Assembly: GCA_014075215.1 (NCBI GenBank)
Contig: CP046177.1
Span: 2,108,501-2,172,500, forward strand
Direction of reading: 5' to 3'
Source of the DNA: Flavobacteriaceae bacterium
Lineage (GTDB): Bacteria; Bacteroidota; Bacteroidia; Flavobacteriales; Flavobacteriaceae
Length of the DNA stretch: 64,000 nucleotides
This document shows, piece by piece, positions 17,608 through 26,040 of this stretch (position 1 is the stretch's first letter; each line of letters starts with the position of its first letter). The notes under the pieces were generated by a model. It was not told the origin of the DNA, made no database searches, and saw only the letters and a list, made by a program, of their open reading frames with translations. The translations under genes were made by a program, and so were the position numbers.

Positions 17608-18385
17608 GCAGGAAATCATAAAAATTATTAAAATAGGCGGAGCTATTATCAATGACTCGGAAGCTTTAAAGAGCTTTTTAATGGCATTTTCAAAAATAAC
17701 CGGGCCAAAAGTATTGGTTCACGGAGGAGGAAAATCAGCAACCAAACTAGCAAATCAAATGAATATTCCGGTAACTATGGTTGATGGCAGGAGGGTTACA
17801 GATGCTGAAACACTGGAAATTATTACCATGACCTATGCCGGGAAGATCAATAAAAATATAGTAGCAATTCTCCAAAAAAATGCATGCAATGCCATGGGTT
17901 TTTCCGGAGCGGATGCAAATACGATTGTTGCCAAAAAAAGGCCGGTAAAAGAGGTTGATTTTGGTTTTGTAGGAGATGTAGTTGCCGTAAATACGGATAT
18001 CATATCGATGTTATTCGACTATCATATCACCCCTGTTTTTTGCGCTATCTCTCACGATGAAAACGGACAATTGTTAAACACAAATGCAGATACCATTGCA
18101 TCGGAACTGGCCATTGGATTGTCAAAAGATTTTCGTGTTGACTTGTATTACTGTTTTGAAAAAAACGGCGTATTAAGGGTGATGGAAGATGAAAATTCCA
18201 TAATTTGTAATATCAATGCTGAATCCTATAAAGAATTAAAGAAAGAAAAAATTATTTCGGAAGGAATGCTACCTAAAATTGACAATTGTTTTTATGCATT
18301 GGAGCATGGAGTAAGTAAAGTTTGTATTGGAAATACCGGTATGCTTTTTAATCAAAATACAAAATACACAACGGTTACTTTATGA
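17600..18385 (+). CDS. argB: N-acylglutamate kinase
   Basis: 261 residues of the amino-acid kinase family: IIKIGGAIIND at the N terminus, VLVHGGGKSATKLA, DGRRVTDAETLEII and a C-terminal GMLPKIDNCFYALEHGVSKV. It phosphorylates the gamma-carboxyl of N-acylglutamate. Overlaps argF' by 8 bases and argE by 4. The N-terminal extension that often accompanies arginine feedback inhibition is not present. Confidence 0.93.
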   Translation: MSKQEIIKIIKIGGAIINDSEALKSFLMAFSKITGPKVLVHGGGKSATKLANQMNIPVTMVDGRRVTDAETLEIITMTYAGKINKNIVAILQKNACNAMGFSGADANTIVAKKRPVKEVDFGFVGDVVAVNTDIISMLFDYHITPVFCAISHDENGQLLNTNADTIASELAIGLSKDFRVDLYYCFEKNGVLRVMEDENSIICNINAESYKELKKEKIISEGMLPKIDNCFYALEHGVSKVCIGNTGMLFNQNTKYTTVTL

Positions 18386-19451
18386 AAGATATAGAAAGAT
18401 TAACAAGTAAAGCAATTAACCTGTTAAAAGAGTTAATAGCTATTCCGTCTTTTTCTTCCGAAGAAGATAAGACGGCACAAAAAATCGAAAACTGGTTCCG
18501 GGAAAACAACATCACATATCAAAGAACAAAACACAATGTTTGGGCTGTAAATAAATATTTTGATGATACAAAACCTACGCTCCTATTAAATTCGCATCAC
18601 GATACCGTAAAACCAAACCGGGGATATACCAAAAATCCTTTCAAGGCTATTATAGAAAATAGGAGGCTATATGGTTTGGGGAGTAATGATGCGGGGGGTG
18701 TTTGGTTTCTTTACTGGCAACATTTACGTATTATTACGGAAAAAAAGATCTGAAATACAATCTGGTTATAGTGGCTTCTGCCGAAGAAGAAAGCAGTGGA
18801 GAAAACGGATTGAATAGCATACTATCCGTAATACCGGATATTGATGTGGCAATTATAGGCGAACCGACATTAATGCACCTGGCTATAGCAGAAAAAGGAC
18901 TGGTTGTTTTTGATGCAAAAGTAAGAGGAACAGCAAGTCATGCCGCACATATCAATAATAATAATGCAATCTATAATACGATTCCCATATTGCAATGGTT
19001 CCAGGATTTTACATTTGAAAAAACATCAAAAATATTAGGAGATGTAAAAATGACCGTTACTCAAATAAATGGCGGGCAGCAGCATAATGCAATTCCTTCG
19101 GAGGTAGATTTGGTAATTGATGTTCGGGTGAATGACAAGTATACAAATCGCGAAATATATGATATTTTAGTAGAAAAATCTCCTTGTGATTATATAAAAC
19201 CAAGAAGTTTACATCTCAATTCGTCTTTTATTTCAACAGATCACAATTTGGTAAAAGCAGGATTGGCTCTAGGGAGAAAAACCTACGGTTCACCTACCTT
19301 GTCAGATCAATCCGTACTTTCTTGCCCGTCTTTAAAACTGGGCCCCGGAGACAGTACAAGAAGCCACACTGCAGATGAATTTATTTATATGGAAGAGGTG
19401 AAAGAAGGCATACGGATATATATTGAATTATTGAGCCACGTAATCGTTTAA
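18382..19451 (+). pseudogene. argE: Acetylornithine deacetylase-type peptidase with a frameshift
   Basis: An M20-family deacylase that would release citrulline from its N-acyl form. The first frame gives LLNSHHDTVKPNRGY and GLGSNDAGG (metal-binding His and Asp), then goes out of frame. The second frame carries on with LVSLLATF, SAEEESSGENG (catalytic Glu pair) and the C-terminal GPGDSTRSHTADEFI. The switch is at the G-run 18693-18698: one more G would restore AGGCLVSLL. Total length is 1070 bases, one short of a whole number of codons. Either a real loss, a slippage-prone switch or a read error; the rest of the protein is well conserved. Confidence 0.88.
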
Positions 19452-19461
19452 AAGAATAAAA

Positions 19462-20736
19462 ATGAAACTTTGGGATAAAGGGTTTTCCATAGATGAAAAG
19501 ATTGAAAAATTTACAGTAGGAAACGACAGAGAAATAGACCTGTACATAGCTAAATATGATGTGCTGGCTTCGATGGCACACGCAAAAATGTTAGAAAAAA
19601 CAAGGATGCTCTCTAAAAAAGAGTTACGACAACTAACAGAAGGACTCAACGACTTGCTGGATCAGATACACAAAAATCAATTTGAAATAGAACCTCACTT
19701 TGAAGATGTGCATTCCAAAATTGAATTTGAGCTTATCAAAAAATACGGGGATGTTGGAAAGAAAATCCATACGGCAAGATCCAGAAATGACCAGGTATTA
19801 GTTGCACTACATTTGTTTTATAAAGAACAATTGACAGCAATAAAACACAAGGCACATACGCTGTTTGTTACCCTATTGGCATTAGCAGAAACCCATAAAG
19901 AAAAGATATTGCCCGGTTATACTCACTTGCAAGTTGCCATGCCGTCCTCTTTTGGACTCTGGTTCGCTTCCTATGCCGAATTATTAGCCGATGATAGTTA
20001 TCTGTTGAATGCTGTTTTAAAAATAGTAGATCAAAACCCGTTAGGCTCTGCTGCCGGTTACGGAAGTTCGTTTCCTGTTGACAGGGAGTTTACGACGAAA
20101 GAATTGCAATTTTCGCAATTAAAATACAATGTGGTTGCTGCCCAATTGAGCAGGGGAAAATCAGAAAGGAGTATTGCCGGTTTTCTGGGCAGTTTGAGCA
20201 ATACGCTGGCTCGTTTTGCCATGGATATTTGTTTGTATACCGGTCAGAACTTCGGTTTTATTTCTTTTCCGGATACATTGACAACAGGGAGTAGCATTAT
20301 GCCGCATAAAAAAAATCCGGATGTCTTTGAATTGATTCGGGGAAAATGCAATCAGATACAGGCGTTACACACGGAAATGTTGTTGATAAGTAATAATTTA
20401 CCCAGCGGGTATCACAGAGATTATCAGTTATTAAAAGAACACATTATTCAGGCATTTATGACTATGCATGAGATTTTGGAAGTTTTAAATTATGCAATAC
20501 AACAAATACAAGTTCGTGAGATCGACCTGAATGATGATAAGTATGCATACCTCTTTACAGTGGACAGTATAAACGCTCTGGTAGAAAAAGGAGTTTCATT
20601 TAGAGATGCTTATAAAGAAATAGGAAATCAGGTAGCAGCAGGAACTTATACCCCAAAAGAAATAAAAAGGCACACCCACTTGGGAAGCATCCACAATTTG
20701 AGTTTAGATAAAATTCAACAAAAATTTGAATTATAG
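19462..20736 (+). CDS. argH: Argininosuccinate lyase
   Basis: Last gene of the operon, 424 residues. HTARSRNDQV near residue 106, the fumarase-superfamily signature GSSIMPHKKNPD near residue 279, and TVDSINALVEKGVSFRDAYKEIG at the C terminus. It splits argininosuccinate into arginine and fumarate. Starts 10 bases after argE. Intact, so the operon fails only at argE and possibly at argG expression. Confidence 0.95.
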   Translation: MKLWDKGFSIDEKIEKFTVGNDREIDLYIAKYDVLASMAHAKMLEKTRMLSKKELRQLTEGLNDLLDQIHKNQFEIEPHFEDVHSKIEFELIKKYGDVGKKIHTARSRNDQVLVALHLFYKEQLTAIKHKAHTLFVTLLALAETHKEKILPGYTHLQVAMPSSFGLWFASYAELLADDSYLLNAVLKIVDQNPLGSAAGYGSSFPVDREFTTKELQFSQLKYNVVAAQLSRGKSERSIAGFLGSLSNTLARFAMDICLYTGQNFGFISFPDTLTTGSSIMPHKKNPDVFELIRGKCNQIQALHTEMLLISNNLPSGYHRDYQLLKEHIIQAFMTMHEILEVLNYAIQQIQVREIDLNDDKYAYLFTVDSINALVEKGVSFRDAYKEIGNQVAAGTYTPKEIKRHTHLGSIHNLSLDKIQQKFEL

Positions 20737-20861
20737 AAGAAAATATTGCTGTTGTTATATTGAGCTCGTTTACACTTTTATACCAATTTTTGATGTTTAA
20801 TAGATTTTACCCATAGCTTTTAAATCATTATAATTTGTCATATTTTTTTGTGTCTTATTGC

Positions 20862-20981
20862 ATGACATCTTCACTAGATTTCAGTCAACAAGTATTTAAA
20901 GTAAGGCAAAAGAAGGATCTTACTTTTCAAGAATTAAGTGATCGGTTTGATATTCCAATCCGAACACTTTTTCTGATTTGA
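20862..20981 (+). pseudogene. Transposase helix-turn-helix fragment
   Basis: A 39-codon remnant whose sequence (LDFSQQVFKVRQKKDLTFQE, then LSDRFDIPIRTLF) resembles the N-terminal helix-turn-helix of IS630-type transposases. It ends at a TGA straight after the second helix, and nothing of the catalytic domain follows. The surrounding 600 bases (20737-21333) hold no other gene except the palindromic repeat at 21110. Confidence 0.5.
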
Positions 20982-21109
20982 AAAAATATGACTACTTTTA
21001 AACTAATTAATAAGAATGAAAAATTGTTATTTCAAAAATCGCAACTTTTCATATGCGTGAAACGTTGGCAAACATTTAAAAGAAAGAACTTTAAAGAAAT
21101 AAACTAAAA

Positions 21110-21292
21110 AACCCGTTGTGCATTTTGATAAAATTCGTCAATTCGAGTAAATTTTTCTCATTTTCAATCGAAAAATTTGTATCGAGAATAGAATTTTTGC
21201 TCTAAATATGTTCTCGATACGATTTTTCGTAGCTCAAAATCACTCGAACTGACGTTTAAATTTACTTTTTAGTTCAAAATGCACAACGGGTT
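21110..21292. repeat. MITE-like 183-bp palindromic element
   Basis: Perfect 18-bp terminal inverted repeats: AACCCGTTGTGCATTTTG (21110-21127) and its reverse complement at 21275-21292. Further inside, CGTCAATTCGAG mirrors CTCGAACTGACG with one mismatch and TATCGAGAA mirrors TTCTCGATA, so almost the whole unit folds into one long hairpin. No coding capacity. The flanks are A/T-rich and a target duplication cannot be called. Confidence 0.8.
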
Positions 21293-21333
21293 AAAAATTT
21301 GTAATTTTATCACTTTAGTAGGATCTTAAAGAG

Positions 21334-21593
21334 ATGCCGGAAATTAGCAGATTTTATGGAATAATTATTAGAATGTTCTTCAACGATCGCAATCCGCCCC
21401 ACACTTCCATGTAGAATATGGTCAATATAAATGTGTTGTTAATTTGAATGATGAGGTTGTGAACGGTTTTATGCCAAAAAGAGCTCTAAAGTTAATTTTT
21501 GACTGGTTGGATCTGCACAAAGAAGAATTGCTAGATAATTGGGATAGATGTCAAAATAACCTTAAACCAAATGCCATAGAACCATTAAAATAA
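21334..21593 (+). pseudogene. DUF4160 protein, frameshifted
   Basis: The start MPEISRFYGIIIRMFF and the motif NPPH...FHVEYGQYK are those of DUF4160 proteins, which usually pair with a DUF2442 protein. After NPPH the frame is lost: the sequence CCCCACACTTCCAT carries two extra bases (AC) compared with the expected Pro-His-Phe-His. The rest, down to the TAA at 21591-21593, is well conserved in the second frame. DUF2442 follows after 7 bases. Function of the pair is unknown, though toxin-antitoxin-like roles have been guessed. Confidence 0.75.
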
Positions 21594-21600
21594 TTGGATT

Positions 21601-21846
21601 ATGAAATTAATTTGGATTACAAATGCACAATATTTATCTGATTATAAAATTAATTTAACGTTTAATGATGGATTAAATGGAGTAGTTGATTTGAAAAATT
21701 CTATTAAAGGTGAAGTTTTTAAGCCTTTAAAGAACATTGATTATTTTAAGCAGTTTAAGAAAAATAGCTGGACAATTGAGTGGGATTGTGAAGTTGACTT
21801 TGCTCCTGAATTTTTATACCGGTTAACTGAAAGGACTAAAGGTTAA
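21601..21846 (+). CDS. DUF2442 protein
   Basis: 81 residues. IWITNAQYLSDYKINLTFND, then GVVDLKNSIKGEVFKPLKNI and WDCEVDFAPEFLY, is the usual DUF2442 outline of a small basic beta-rich protein with the (V/A)DLAPE-like motif. It sits 7 bases behind the broken DUF4160 gene, its normal partner, so it is now an orphan half of a pair. It ends in ERTKG. Confidence 0.75.
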   Translation: MKLIWITNAQYLSDYKINLTFNDGLNGVVDLKNSIKGEVFKPLKNIDYFKQFKKNSWTIEWDCEVDFAPEFLYRLTERTKG

Positions 21847-21939
21847 AAGCATATAAAACATGGATAGAAACTTATCAACCTTAGTAAAGAGAATAAAAAA
21901 GGTTAAAAACCTTGATTGAAAAATAATGAATCGCAGGGT

Positions 21940-22620
21940 ATGGTAATTTCTGTAAAATGTGATTTAAGACATCCACATCACGATAATCCAGGAAGTCAGT
22001 CATTAGATTTTCAATTTAGAAAGAAACTTAAGAATGATTCGATAAAACTCTACGATGCATTAGAGAAACTAAAAGATAAGCATAATTGTGACGGGTTGTT
22101 CTATAACTGGGTTGATGAATTAGAAAATATTCAAATAAATTCAAACAGAATATTCTTGTTAGCAGGAATTGATGCAATATCTGATCATAAAGAGGAAATT
22201 GAGTTACTAAGAAGTAGAAAAGATGAAATAATATTGAAAGGGGTTTCCAGTTTATGTAAAGTTAGTAATGGCAAAAAAATTAAACATTTAGCTATACCAA
22301 TAATTGGAACTGGTGCTGGAGGTGTCAATGAACACGAATCAATACATTCTATACTTAAAGGGATAAATAGCGCTGCATTTAAAAATCAGGCTCCTGAAAC
22401 AATAACTCTCTTTTTCTGGCCAAAAGGAAATGATAAAAAAGAAAAGGATGCTTGGTATTCAAAAAGAGTAAGAATGATGCATTCTTTTATGAAAAGTGAA
22501 ATCAAAAATGGAGAAAATGGTAAAGACTATAATATTTGGGCTTGTGATTATCCTATAAAATCATTTATACAAATATTAGTATTATTAATAGCTTGTCTGC
22601 ATCAGTGGACTTATTTATAG
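21940..22620 (+). CDS. Macro-domain-like protein with C-terminal membrane segment
   Basis: I do not recognise the family, but the stretch HLAIPIIGTGAGGVNEHESI (about residue 118-137) is the phosphate-binding loop pattern of macro (ADP-ribose-binding) domains, and the strand before it, RIFLLAGIDAIS, fits too. A hydrophobic tail (FIQILVLLIACLHQWTYL) ends the protein, suggesting membrane anchoring. ATG 21940 is preferred; an in-frame TTG at 21916 would add eight residues. It is followed by a 64-residue membrane protein. The neighbourhood is full of mobile and small paired genes, so a defence or stress role is possible but unproven. Confidence 0.55.
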   Translation: MVISVKCDLRHPHHDNPGSQSLDFQFRKKLKNDSIKLYDALEKLKDKHNCDGLFYNWVDELENIQINSNRIFLLAGIDAISDHKEEIELLRSRKDEIILKGVSSLCKVSNGKKIKHLAIPIIGTGAGGVNEHESIHSILKGINSAAFKNQAPETITLFFWPKGNDKKEKDAWYSKRVRMMHSFMKSEIKNGENGKDYNIWACDYPIKSFIQILVLLIACLHQWTYL

Positions 22621-22651
22621 TTACAGAGAAGGAGAAAACAACACATTAACT

Positions 22652-22846
22652 ATGACAGTAATAATTGAAAACACTATTAAATGGATAATATTAACTACGG
22701 GAATATTTACACTTAAAACAGGTTCGTTTTCATTACCAAAACCTCTTAATTTTAATGCAATATTGATTCTCTTTATTGCTATAATTTTTGTATCCCTTTG
22801 GGAATGGTATAAACTAGGAGATATTCCAAAAAAGAAAAGCAGCTAA
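22652..22846 (+). CDS. Small membrane protein, unknown
   Basis: 64 residues with two hydrophobic stretches, WIILTTGIFTL (about residues 11-21) and AILILFIAIIFVSLWEW (about 36-52), and a basic tail. It starts 31 bases after the macro-domain-like gene on the same strand. It may be the second subunit of that gene, or the remains of a longer membrane tail. No family recognised. Confidence 0.45.
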   Translation: MTVIIENTIKWIILTTGIFTLKTGSFSLPKPLNFNAILILFIAIIFVSLWEWYKLGDIPKKKSS

Positions 22847-23755
22847 CAATGGTAGCTGTAGCACAACTCTAATTTTTCAAAAATAATGCGCGTTATAAGC
22901 TATTTATAAAGAGGATCTATTCTTTAAGTTGTGCTTTTTAGCTAACATTAGAAGTGTTTAATACCAAGTAGTGTAGCGCAAAAAATTCATGTAGGCTCAA
23001 GGTCAAGAAAAATGTAAAATTTATATAGTAATCTTAAATGATTATTTTAGTTGTCAAATTAAAAGCATGCTTCCGGGTAAAGCACTCCTTATAAAGGCAA
23101 AAGCAACTGTAACACCTTTTGTACATAACACTCCCGTATTGACTTCTACATTGATCGATGAGTTAGTAGGAGCAAGGATCTATTTTAAATGCGAAAATTT
23201 TCAGAAAATGGGTGCTTTTAAAATGAGAGGAGCAGTTCATCATATGATGAATTTACCTGAAGAGCAAAGAGTTAAAGGGGTCGTTACACATTCTTCGGGA
23301 AATTTTGGGCAGGCAGTAGCACTATCTGCTAAAAATCTGGGAATTGATGCATATATCGTAATACCTGCCAATGCACCCCGGGTAAAAAAAGATGCTGTAA
23401 AGAGTTACGGAGGAAAAATCATAGAATGCAAACCTACTATTGAGGCTAGAGGAAGAGCGACGAAGCGAATTCAAAAAGAAACAGGAGCTGCCTTTATACA
23501 TCCTTCAAATGATATGCACGTTATTTTAGGAAATTCAACCGCAGCTCTGGAATTGCTTGAAGCGCATGCGGATTTGAACGATATATATGTGGGATCAGTC
23601 ACAAAAGTTGTGTGTGAGTTCAGATGAAGATTAATTGTTAATTGAAGATTGAATGAAGTGTGTCTTTGCGAGTGAAACGAAGCAATTAGGGATCAGGGTC
23701 AAAAGTTTTGTGTGGATTGAATTAAAGTTTTGATCTTTGTAAAAAAAAACAGAGA

Positions 23756-24109
23756 TTGGAATTATCCTTAGACCTTTTAAAATTCATCTTACCTGAGATG
23801 CTCGTAGAACATTTTGATTTGGTAAGACACACTCATCGAAATGAGGAACTTCATTTGTATTTTGAAGAGCGTAATGTTGTTCCTAAAGAAGTCATAAATC
23901 CTAATGTAATTGCTCATGGTTTCCACAAAGAGATTACTATTGAAGACTTTCCTTTGCGTGGAAACACTGTGTATCTTCACGTAAGGCGACGTAGATGGTT
24001 AGATAAAGAGACTAGGCAAATCATTCAAAGAGATTGGAATCTAGTAGCTCAGGGAACTCGCATGACAGGTGAGTTTGCTGCTTTTTTAAAAGAGATTAGT
24101 CGATACTGA
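23756..24109 (+). CDS. ISL3-type transposase, N-terminal protein
   Basis: 117 residues from a TTG start; the only plausible ATG is at residue 14. LPEMLVEHFDLVRH and FHKEITIEDFPLRGNTVYLHVRRRRWL, then RDWNLVAQGTRMTGEFAAFL, match the ISAon1-type N-terminal region that is made as a separate protein from the catalytic part. Binding to the IS ends is its likely role. The next ORF lies in a different frame 37 bases downstream, so a frameshift fusion is possible. Confidence 0.7.
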   Translation: MELSLDLLKFILPEMLVEHFDLVRHTHRNEELHLYFEERNVVPKEVINPNVIAHGFHKEITIEDFPLRGNTVYLHVRRRRWLDKETRQIIQRDWNLVAQGTRMTGEFAAFLKEISRY

Positions 24110-24146
24110 GAAGAGTGATTGCAAAACCATTGCAAGAATCTATGGC

Positions 24147-25082
24147 GTGAATGGGAAGAAGTTCCAAAGGCAGTATCGAGATTATTTGAGTGAGTTTAAA
24201 CAGTGGAAGGAAAAGTCTCATGCCAAAGAGTGGTTGATCTTCCCTGAGAATATAGGAACTCGATTATCTATCGACGAAGTAGCCTTATCAAAAGGAGAAC
24301 TCTACACCATCGTTACCAATAAAAAAGCTAAAGGAAAGAAAGGAAGTATTGTGGCGATCATAGCTACTACCAAAGCAGAACCTATTATCAAACACCTATT
24401 TAAAATCTCATCTGCGAAAAGAAACAAGGTCAGAGAAATTACCCTAGATATGGCGAACTCCATGAAGCTGATTGCCAAACGGTGTTTCCCCAAAGCCATA
24501 CAAGTAACCGATAGATTCCATGTACAGAAACTAGCTCTAGAAGCACTTCAAGAAATTAGGATCAAACATCGATGGGAAGCCATAGATACAGAAAATGAAC
24601 GGATCAAACTTGCCAAAACCAATAACAAAGAATATTACCCTGAAATATTAGAAAATGGAGATACCATAAAGCAACTCTTGGCTAGAAGCAGATACTTACT
24701 CTACAAAGCACCAAGTAATTGGACAGAAGATCAAAGAGTAAGAGCTAACATCCTCTTTAAAAGATATCCTGATATCAAAACAGCTTTTAAGCTCGTACAA
24801 GGACTTAGAAATATCTTCAACACAGCAAACTCAATACAAGTCGCTTATACAAAACTAGCGCATTGGTATAAAGATGTAGAACAAACAGCATACAAGGCTT
24901 TTAATACCATAGCAAACTCTATCAGGCTTAACTATAGATCAATATTGAATTACTTCATTAATAGAAGTACTAATGCAGCGGCAGAATCTTTCAATGCCAA
25001 AATCAAAGCCTTTAGATTACAATTTAGAGGGGTCAAAAACACAGAATTCTTCCTCTATAGATTAACTACAATTTTTGCATAA
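24147..25082 (+). CDS. ISL3-type transposase, DDE catalytic protein
   Basis: 311 residues. LSIDEVALSKGELYTIVTN holds the first acidic residue, ITLDMANSMKLIAKRCFPKA and VTDRFHVQKLA the second, and NAAAESFNAKIKAFR the Glu. That spacing is seen in ISL3 DDE transposases. The frame is open upstream to about 24110 (DTEKSDCKTIARIYG), indicating that translation could enter from the first ORF. Intact. Confidence 0.8.
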   Translation: MNGKKFQRQYRDYLSEFKQWKEKSHAKEWLIFPENIGTRLSIDEVALSKGELYTIVTNKKAKGKKGSIVAIIATTKAEPIIKHLFKISSAKRNKVREITLDMANSMKLIAKRCFPKAIQVTDRFHVQKLALEALQEIRIKHRWEAIDTENERIKLAKTNNKEYYPEILENGDTIKQLLARSRYLLYKAPSNWTEDQRVRANILFKRYPDIKTAFKLVQGLRNIFNTANSIQVAYTKLAHWYKDVEQTAYKAFNTIANSIRLNYRSILNYFINRSTNAAAESFNAKIKAFRLQFRGVKNTEFFLYRLTTIFA

Positions 25083-25605
25083 ACACAACAATTAGTCTTG
25101 ATCCTATATGTGCCCGTTGGCGGCGGAGGGTTGATTGCCGGAACAGCACTGGCAACTCATTATTTTGGAAAAAATTGTAAAACGATTGGCTGTGAACCCA
25201 AAGAAGCAGATGATGCGTACAGGTCTTTACAATCAGGGGTCATTGAAAAAAATAAAACAGCAAATACTATAGCTGACGGATTACGAACGTATTTGGGAGA
25301 TCAAAACTTTCCGATTATTAGAAAGTTGGTAGAAAAAGTGGTGTGTGTGGAAGAGCAAGAAATCATTAGTGCGATGCAGCTTGTATGGGAGCGTTTAAAA
25401 ATTGTCATAGAGCCTTCTAGTGCAGTGGCTTTTGCAGGGTTGCTAAAGCACAAGCAACATATCGGGGGGGAAAAGTAGGAGTTCTTTTTTCAGGAGGAAA
25501 CATAGATGTGAGAAATTTACCTTTTTAAATAGTAAGGATAGAGAAGGTTGATAGACAGATACGGAAAAGCAATTCCTTGTTTTAGAGTCAGGTTAAATAA
25601 TTGCT

Positions 25606-25613
25606 TATTTTTG
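25606..25613 (+). promoter_or_regulatory. Possible -7 box of trxA
   Basis: TATTTTTG fits TAnnTTTG and lies 42 bases before the trxA ATG. The nearest upstream TTG (25577-25579) is 26 bases away, more than the usual 19-20, so the -33 side is not convincing. Confidence 0.3.
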
Positions 25614-25655
25614 TATCGGAATTTAATGAGTTAAATAATTTAAAAGATCAATAAA

Positions 25656-25973
25656 ATGGCATTAGAAATTACAGATGCAACGTTTGAAGAGGTTGTATTA
25701 AAATCAGATAAACCCGTATTGGTAGATTTCTGGGCAGCATGGTGTGGCCCTTGTAGAATGGTTGGGCCCATTGTGGATGAAATTCACGCAGAATACGAAG
25801 GAAAAGCCGTCGTAGGTAAAGTAGATGTAGATGCAAATCAGGAATATGCAGCAAAGTATGGAGTGCGTAATATTCCGACAGTACTGGTTTTTAAAAATGG
25901 CGAAATAGTAGATAAGCAGGTAGGTGTTGCACCAAAGGATGTCTATACCGGGAAGATTGACGCTGTGCTTTAA
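25656..25973 (+). CDS. trxA: Thioredoxin
   Basis: 105 residues, the standard length, with the active site FWAAWCGPCRMVGP (WCGPC at about residues 29-33), the cis-proline segment VRNIPTVLVFKNGE and an acidic helix end. It is the general cytosolic disulfide reductase. It stands alone with its own promoter-like box and a strong terminator. Intact. Confidence 0.96.
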   Translation: MALEITDATFEEVVLKSDKPVLVDFWAAWCGPCRMVGPIVDEIHAEYEGKAVVGKVDVDANQEYAAKYGVRNIPTVLVFKNGEIVDKQVGVAPKDVYTGKIDAVL

Positions 25974-25997
25974 AAACATTAACAATTTATATGAATG

Positions 25998-26027
25998 AAA
26001 GGTTTGGTCAATGCCAAACCTTTTTTT
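25998..26027 (+). terminator. Rho-independent terminator after trxA
   Basis: AAAGGTTTGG (25998-26007) pairs perfectly with CCAAACCTTT (26014-26023), with a 6-base loop and seven T (26021-26027). It overlaps the possible early start of the DUF58 reading frame, which favours the later start chosen for that gene. Confidence 0.85.
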
Positions 26028-26040
26028 ATGTTTGGGAAGT

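Larger units (their letters stand above)
23592..25104 (+). mobile_element. ISL3-type (ISAon1-like) insertion sequence
   Basis: 1513 bases flanked by the 8-bp direct repeat TATATGTG (23584-23591 and 25105-25112), the duplication size of ISL3 elements. The ends are related inverted repeats: GGATCAGTCACAAAAGTTGT on the left and GGATCAAGACTAATTGTTGT (reverse strand) on the right, 15 of the first 22 positions identical. It carries two consecutive ORFs for an N-terminal DNA-binding protein and the DDE catalytic domain. Confidence 0.88.
23067..25528 (+). pseudogene. Threonine/serine dehydratase, split by an ISL3-type IS and frameshifted
   Basis: A fold-II PLP enzyme of about 310 residues without a regulatory ACT domain, so closer to the catabolic or racemase type than to a full IlvA. 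The N-terminal part has the lysine motif GAFKMRGA and SSGNFGQA; after the IS it resumes with VPVGGGGLIAGTALA. The IS lies between DIYV and PVGGGG. A second lesion is at the G7 run 25464-25470, where the frame hits TAG. In the next frame the family C terminus VGVLFSGGN continues to TAA at 25528. One extra G or two fewer would repair it. Confidence 0.88.

Noticed and set aside
20737..21333. A hidden gene in the 600 bases after argH
   Set aside because: Only the 39-codon transposase remnant and the palindromic repeat are supportable; the other frames are short and interrupted.
23592..25104. ORFs of the ISL3-type element as one frameshifted pseudogene
   Set aside because: Related elements are also made as two separate proteins in different frames, so the split does not by itself indicate decay.
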